In this document: piece after piece, positions 27,156-28,931 of the stretch | How positions within the stretch are numbered: position 1 is the first letter of the stretch | How the letters are laid out: each line of letters opens with the position of its first letter | Origin: Phytophthora sp. 'mugwort' | Taxonomy: Eukaryota; Oomycota; Peronosporomycetes; Peronosporales; Peronosporaceae | NCBI GenBank assembly: GCA_033558025.1 | Contig: JAUCEF010000042.1 | Span: 1-28,931 of the forward strand | Direction: 5' to 3' | DNA: 28,931 nt | Notes under the pieces: model-generated | Databases searched by the model: none | Told to the model about the DNA's origin: nothing | Seen by the model: only the letters and a program-made list of their open reading frames with translations | Position numbers and translations under genes: made by a program

Positions 27156-27897
27156 ATGAAAAAAAAAAAAATAATAACTTATTTACAATTACATTTATTT
27201 GAATTAAAATATAATTTTTTTATACTTTTAATCACTTTTTTTTATCTTTTTATAATTTCATATTATTTTTCTGATCAATTAATATATTTATTAGTTAATA
27301 ATTTACTTAATAAAAATATGTTAAAATATTTTATTTTTACTAATATTACTGAAATTTTTATTACTAATATTTTTATAGCAATTTTCATAACAACTTTTAT
27401 AACAATTCAATTAAGTTTTTTATTATTTTGGTTTTTTTTATCAAAAGGTTTATATAAATTTGAAAATTTTATTTTATAAAATTTTATATTTTTTTATAAT
27501 TTTTAATTTTTTTATAATAAAATTTATTTTTACTAATATTATTCCACATATTTGGGATTTTTTATTAAATTTAAATTTTTCAAATTTATATCTTTTAACA
27601 ATTTATTTTGAACCAAAAATTGATAATTATTTTGATTTTATTTTTTCTTCTTTTATTTATATATTTATAATATTTATTTATTTTTTTTCTTTATTTTTTT
27701 TTATATCAAATAATATTTTAAAAATTAAAATAATTATTAATTTAAGAAAATTCTTTTATTTAAAAATAATATTATTGAGTGCTTTAATTACACCACCAGA
27801 TATATTTAATTTTATATTAATTTATTTTATCTTTTTTTTTTTTTTTGAAATATTTATTTATATTTCAATATATTTAAATAAATATAAATTAATTTAA
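27156..27897 (+). CDS. tatC: TatC (copy 4), two frameshifts
   Basis: The gene is two bases shorter than copies 2 and 3. The T run at 27472-27475 has four bases instead of five, and the run at 27489-27495 has seven instead of eight. The N-terminal 105 or so residues and the C-terminal two thirds are each unchanged but in different frames. Both losses are in T runs within 25 bases of each other. Intact copies exist at 13209-13952 and 19232-19975, so this is most likely a reading error. Confidence 0.88.
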
Positions 27898-28092
27898 TTT
27901 ATTTTTTTTTATAAAATTTAATTTACTTTTATTTAAATTGATATTTGTATTTGTAATAATATCTGTTTCTTTAAAAATTCTTAAATTTAATTGATAATTT
28001 TTTAAATACTTAATAGATGTTATTTTTAAAGAAGATCCATTTGTTAAAATAATTTTATTTTTATAGGTAAAAAATTTTTTATTTTTATTCAT
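27889..28092 (-). CDS. rpl31: Probable ribosomal protein L31 (copy 4)
   Basis: The same 67-residue frame as the other two copies, intact here although both neighbours tatC and rps11 are shifted. The family call is tentative. Confidence 0.5.
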   Translation of the reverse strand: MNKNKKFFTYKNKIILTNGSSLKITSIKYLKNYQLNLRIFKETDIITNTNINLNKSKLNFIKKNKLN

Positions 28093-28109
28093 ATAATATA
28101 ATTTATTTT

Positions 28110-28180
28110 GGCTAGATAACATAAAGGTAATGTAAAGGACTGCAAATCCTTTAATGACGGTTCGAATCCGTCTCTAGCTT
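28110..28180 (+). tRNA. trnC: tRNA-Cys (GCA), copy 4
   Basis: The same 71-base tRNA as in copies 2 and 3, with anticodon GCA. Confidence 0.94.
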
Positions 28181-28184
28181 TTAA

Positions 28185-28269
28185 AGGATAGAGTGGGATT
28201 TGAACCCACGGTATTATTACATACTTCAGTTTTCAAGACTGACACCTTAAACCACTCGATCACCTATCC
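28185..28269 (-). tRNA. trnS(UGA): tRNA-Ser (TGA), copy 4
   Basis: The same 85-base class II tRNA as in copies 2 and 3, with anticodon TGA. Confidence 0.94.
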
Positions 28270-28278
28270 ATATTAAAA

Positions 28279-28690
28279 TTAACGTCTTTTTTGTTTTTTT
28301 AATCTACAACCATTAAAAGGTTTTGTTGTTTTATCTAAAATATATTTTATTTTAATTTTTTTATTTTTTATATTTTTTAAAACATTATATCGACCTAAAC
28401 CAGTACCATGTAAATAAATTTTTAATTTTTTTATTTTTTTAATTGAAGATATTTATTAATTTTATATACAATTAATTGAACATTATATGGTGTATTTTTT
28501 TTAAAACGTGTTTTTTTTAATGATTTTGTAGACCATTGTTTTAAAAGATTTCCTTTATAAGTTGTTAAACTTATAATAGTATTTTTTAAATTTGCTGTAA
28601 TATGTAAATTTGTTAAAATTAAAGGATTTTTTTTTTTAAATTTATTTTTTTTTTAAATTTATTTTTAAAATTATATTTATTTTTATTCAT
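28279..28690 (-). CDS. rps11: Ribosomal protein S11 (copy 4), two frameshifts
   Basis: The gene is two bases shorter than the intact 137-codon gene. The T run at 28627-28637 has eleven bases instead of twelve and breaks the frame in the Lys-rich N-terminus. The run at 28434-28440 has seven instead of eight and shifts it again near the Lys-rich middle. The C-terminal PFNGCR motif remains readable. It is the same gene as at 14334-14747. Confidence 0.88.
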
Positions 28691-28702
28691 AGAATAATAA
28701 CT

Positions 28703-28931
28703 TTATCTTTTTTTTTTTTTTTGACTTTTAAATGGTCGTTTATTACGTGAAATACGTTTTTGAATAAAAATTTTTTTTAATTTTTTAGATGTTTTTGAAT
28801 TTGTATGAGTACGTTGTCCTCTAACAGGTAATCCCTGACTTTGTCTAATTCCACGATTACTTTTAATTTCTACTAATTCATTTAATCTTTCAGTTTTAAT
28901 TTTTTTAAAAGTTGTTCAACTTTTAAATTTT
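28703..28931 (-). CDS. rps13: Ribosomal protein S13 (copy 4), C-terminal part with a frameshift
   Basis: The gene is cut by the window end; only about the last 76 codons are present. The signature GLPVRGQRTHTNSKTS is readable. The T run at 28900-28906 has seven bases against eight in copy 2, breaking the frame near the truncated end. The 15-T run before the stop is unchanged. Confidence 0.85.

Larger units (their letters stand above)
23582..28931 (-). repeat. Block copy 4 (inverted, runs out of the window)
   Basis: This copy repeats copy 2 from the nad4L hairpin to within rps13. It carries at least six one-base losses in A or T runs relative to copy 3: one in nad11, two in tatC, two in rps11 and one in rps13. 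It has no gains. The damage is concentrated toward the window end. Confidence 0.95.

Noticed and set aside
6670..28931. Transposon or plasmid explanation for the repeated block
   Set aside because: The block contains only core mitochondrial genes; no transposase, integrase, polymerase or target-site duplication was seen.

Overview
The window is a very AT-rich mitochondrial genome segment, most likely from a stramenopile related to oomycetes. The evidence is the gene content: Nad1, 2, 3, 4L, 9 and 11, cob, cox3, atp6, atp9, tatC and many ribosomal protein genes. Local gene orders (nad2-trnF-rps10, trnR-trnQ-trnI-trnV, rps12-rps7, nad11-nad1, rpl2-rps19-rps3) also fit from family knowledge. The standard genetic code fits: every Trp read here is TGG, and TGA ends nad11. 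I cannot name a species.

Region 1 (1-6669) appears once in the window. It holds the end of nad2, trnF, rps10, four consecutive tRNAs (Arg, Gln, Ile, Val), rps12, rps7, cox3, atp6, trnD, nad3, atp9, nad9 and cob, all on the + strand. As written, cox3 carries two one-base frameshifts and atp6 carries one.

Region 2 (6670-28931) is one block written four times in alternating orientation. A full block runs nad4L-nad1-nad11-trnL(UAG)-trnL(UAA)-tatC-rpl31-trnC-trnS-rps11-rps13-rpl2-rps19-rps3 (5' part). Copy 1 (6670-9535, +) is partial and begins exactly at codon 146 of nad11. Copy 2 (9634-16569) is inverted and reaches rps3. Copy 3 (16615-23550) is its mirror image. Copy 4 (from 23582) is inverted again and leaves the window inside rps13. 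The sequence therefore turns back on itself three times. Two turns lie at the same hairpin at the end of nad4L, beside 67-bp tandem repeats. The third lies inside rps3, with a 45-base unpaired spacer.

The nad4L turns could be mitochondrial telomere fusions, or the centre of a large inverted repeat: an approximately 2.9-kb terminal repeat containing nad11 C-terminus-nad1-nad4L would explain copies 1 and 2. The rps3 turn looks more like a foldback event, biological or an amplification/assembly artefact. Scattered one-base homopolymer differences, worst in copy 4 at the window end, point to uncorrected long-read error. Copy 3 is the cleanest and should be the reference for the duplicated genes.

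Functionally, the genes encode membrane and peripheral-arm subunits of complex I, cytochrome b of complex III, a complex IV subunit, two F0 ATP synthase subunits, a Tat-type translocase subunit, and part of the mitoribosome with its tRNAs. No rRNA genes, introns, CRISPR arrays or insertion sequences were seen.
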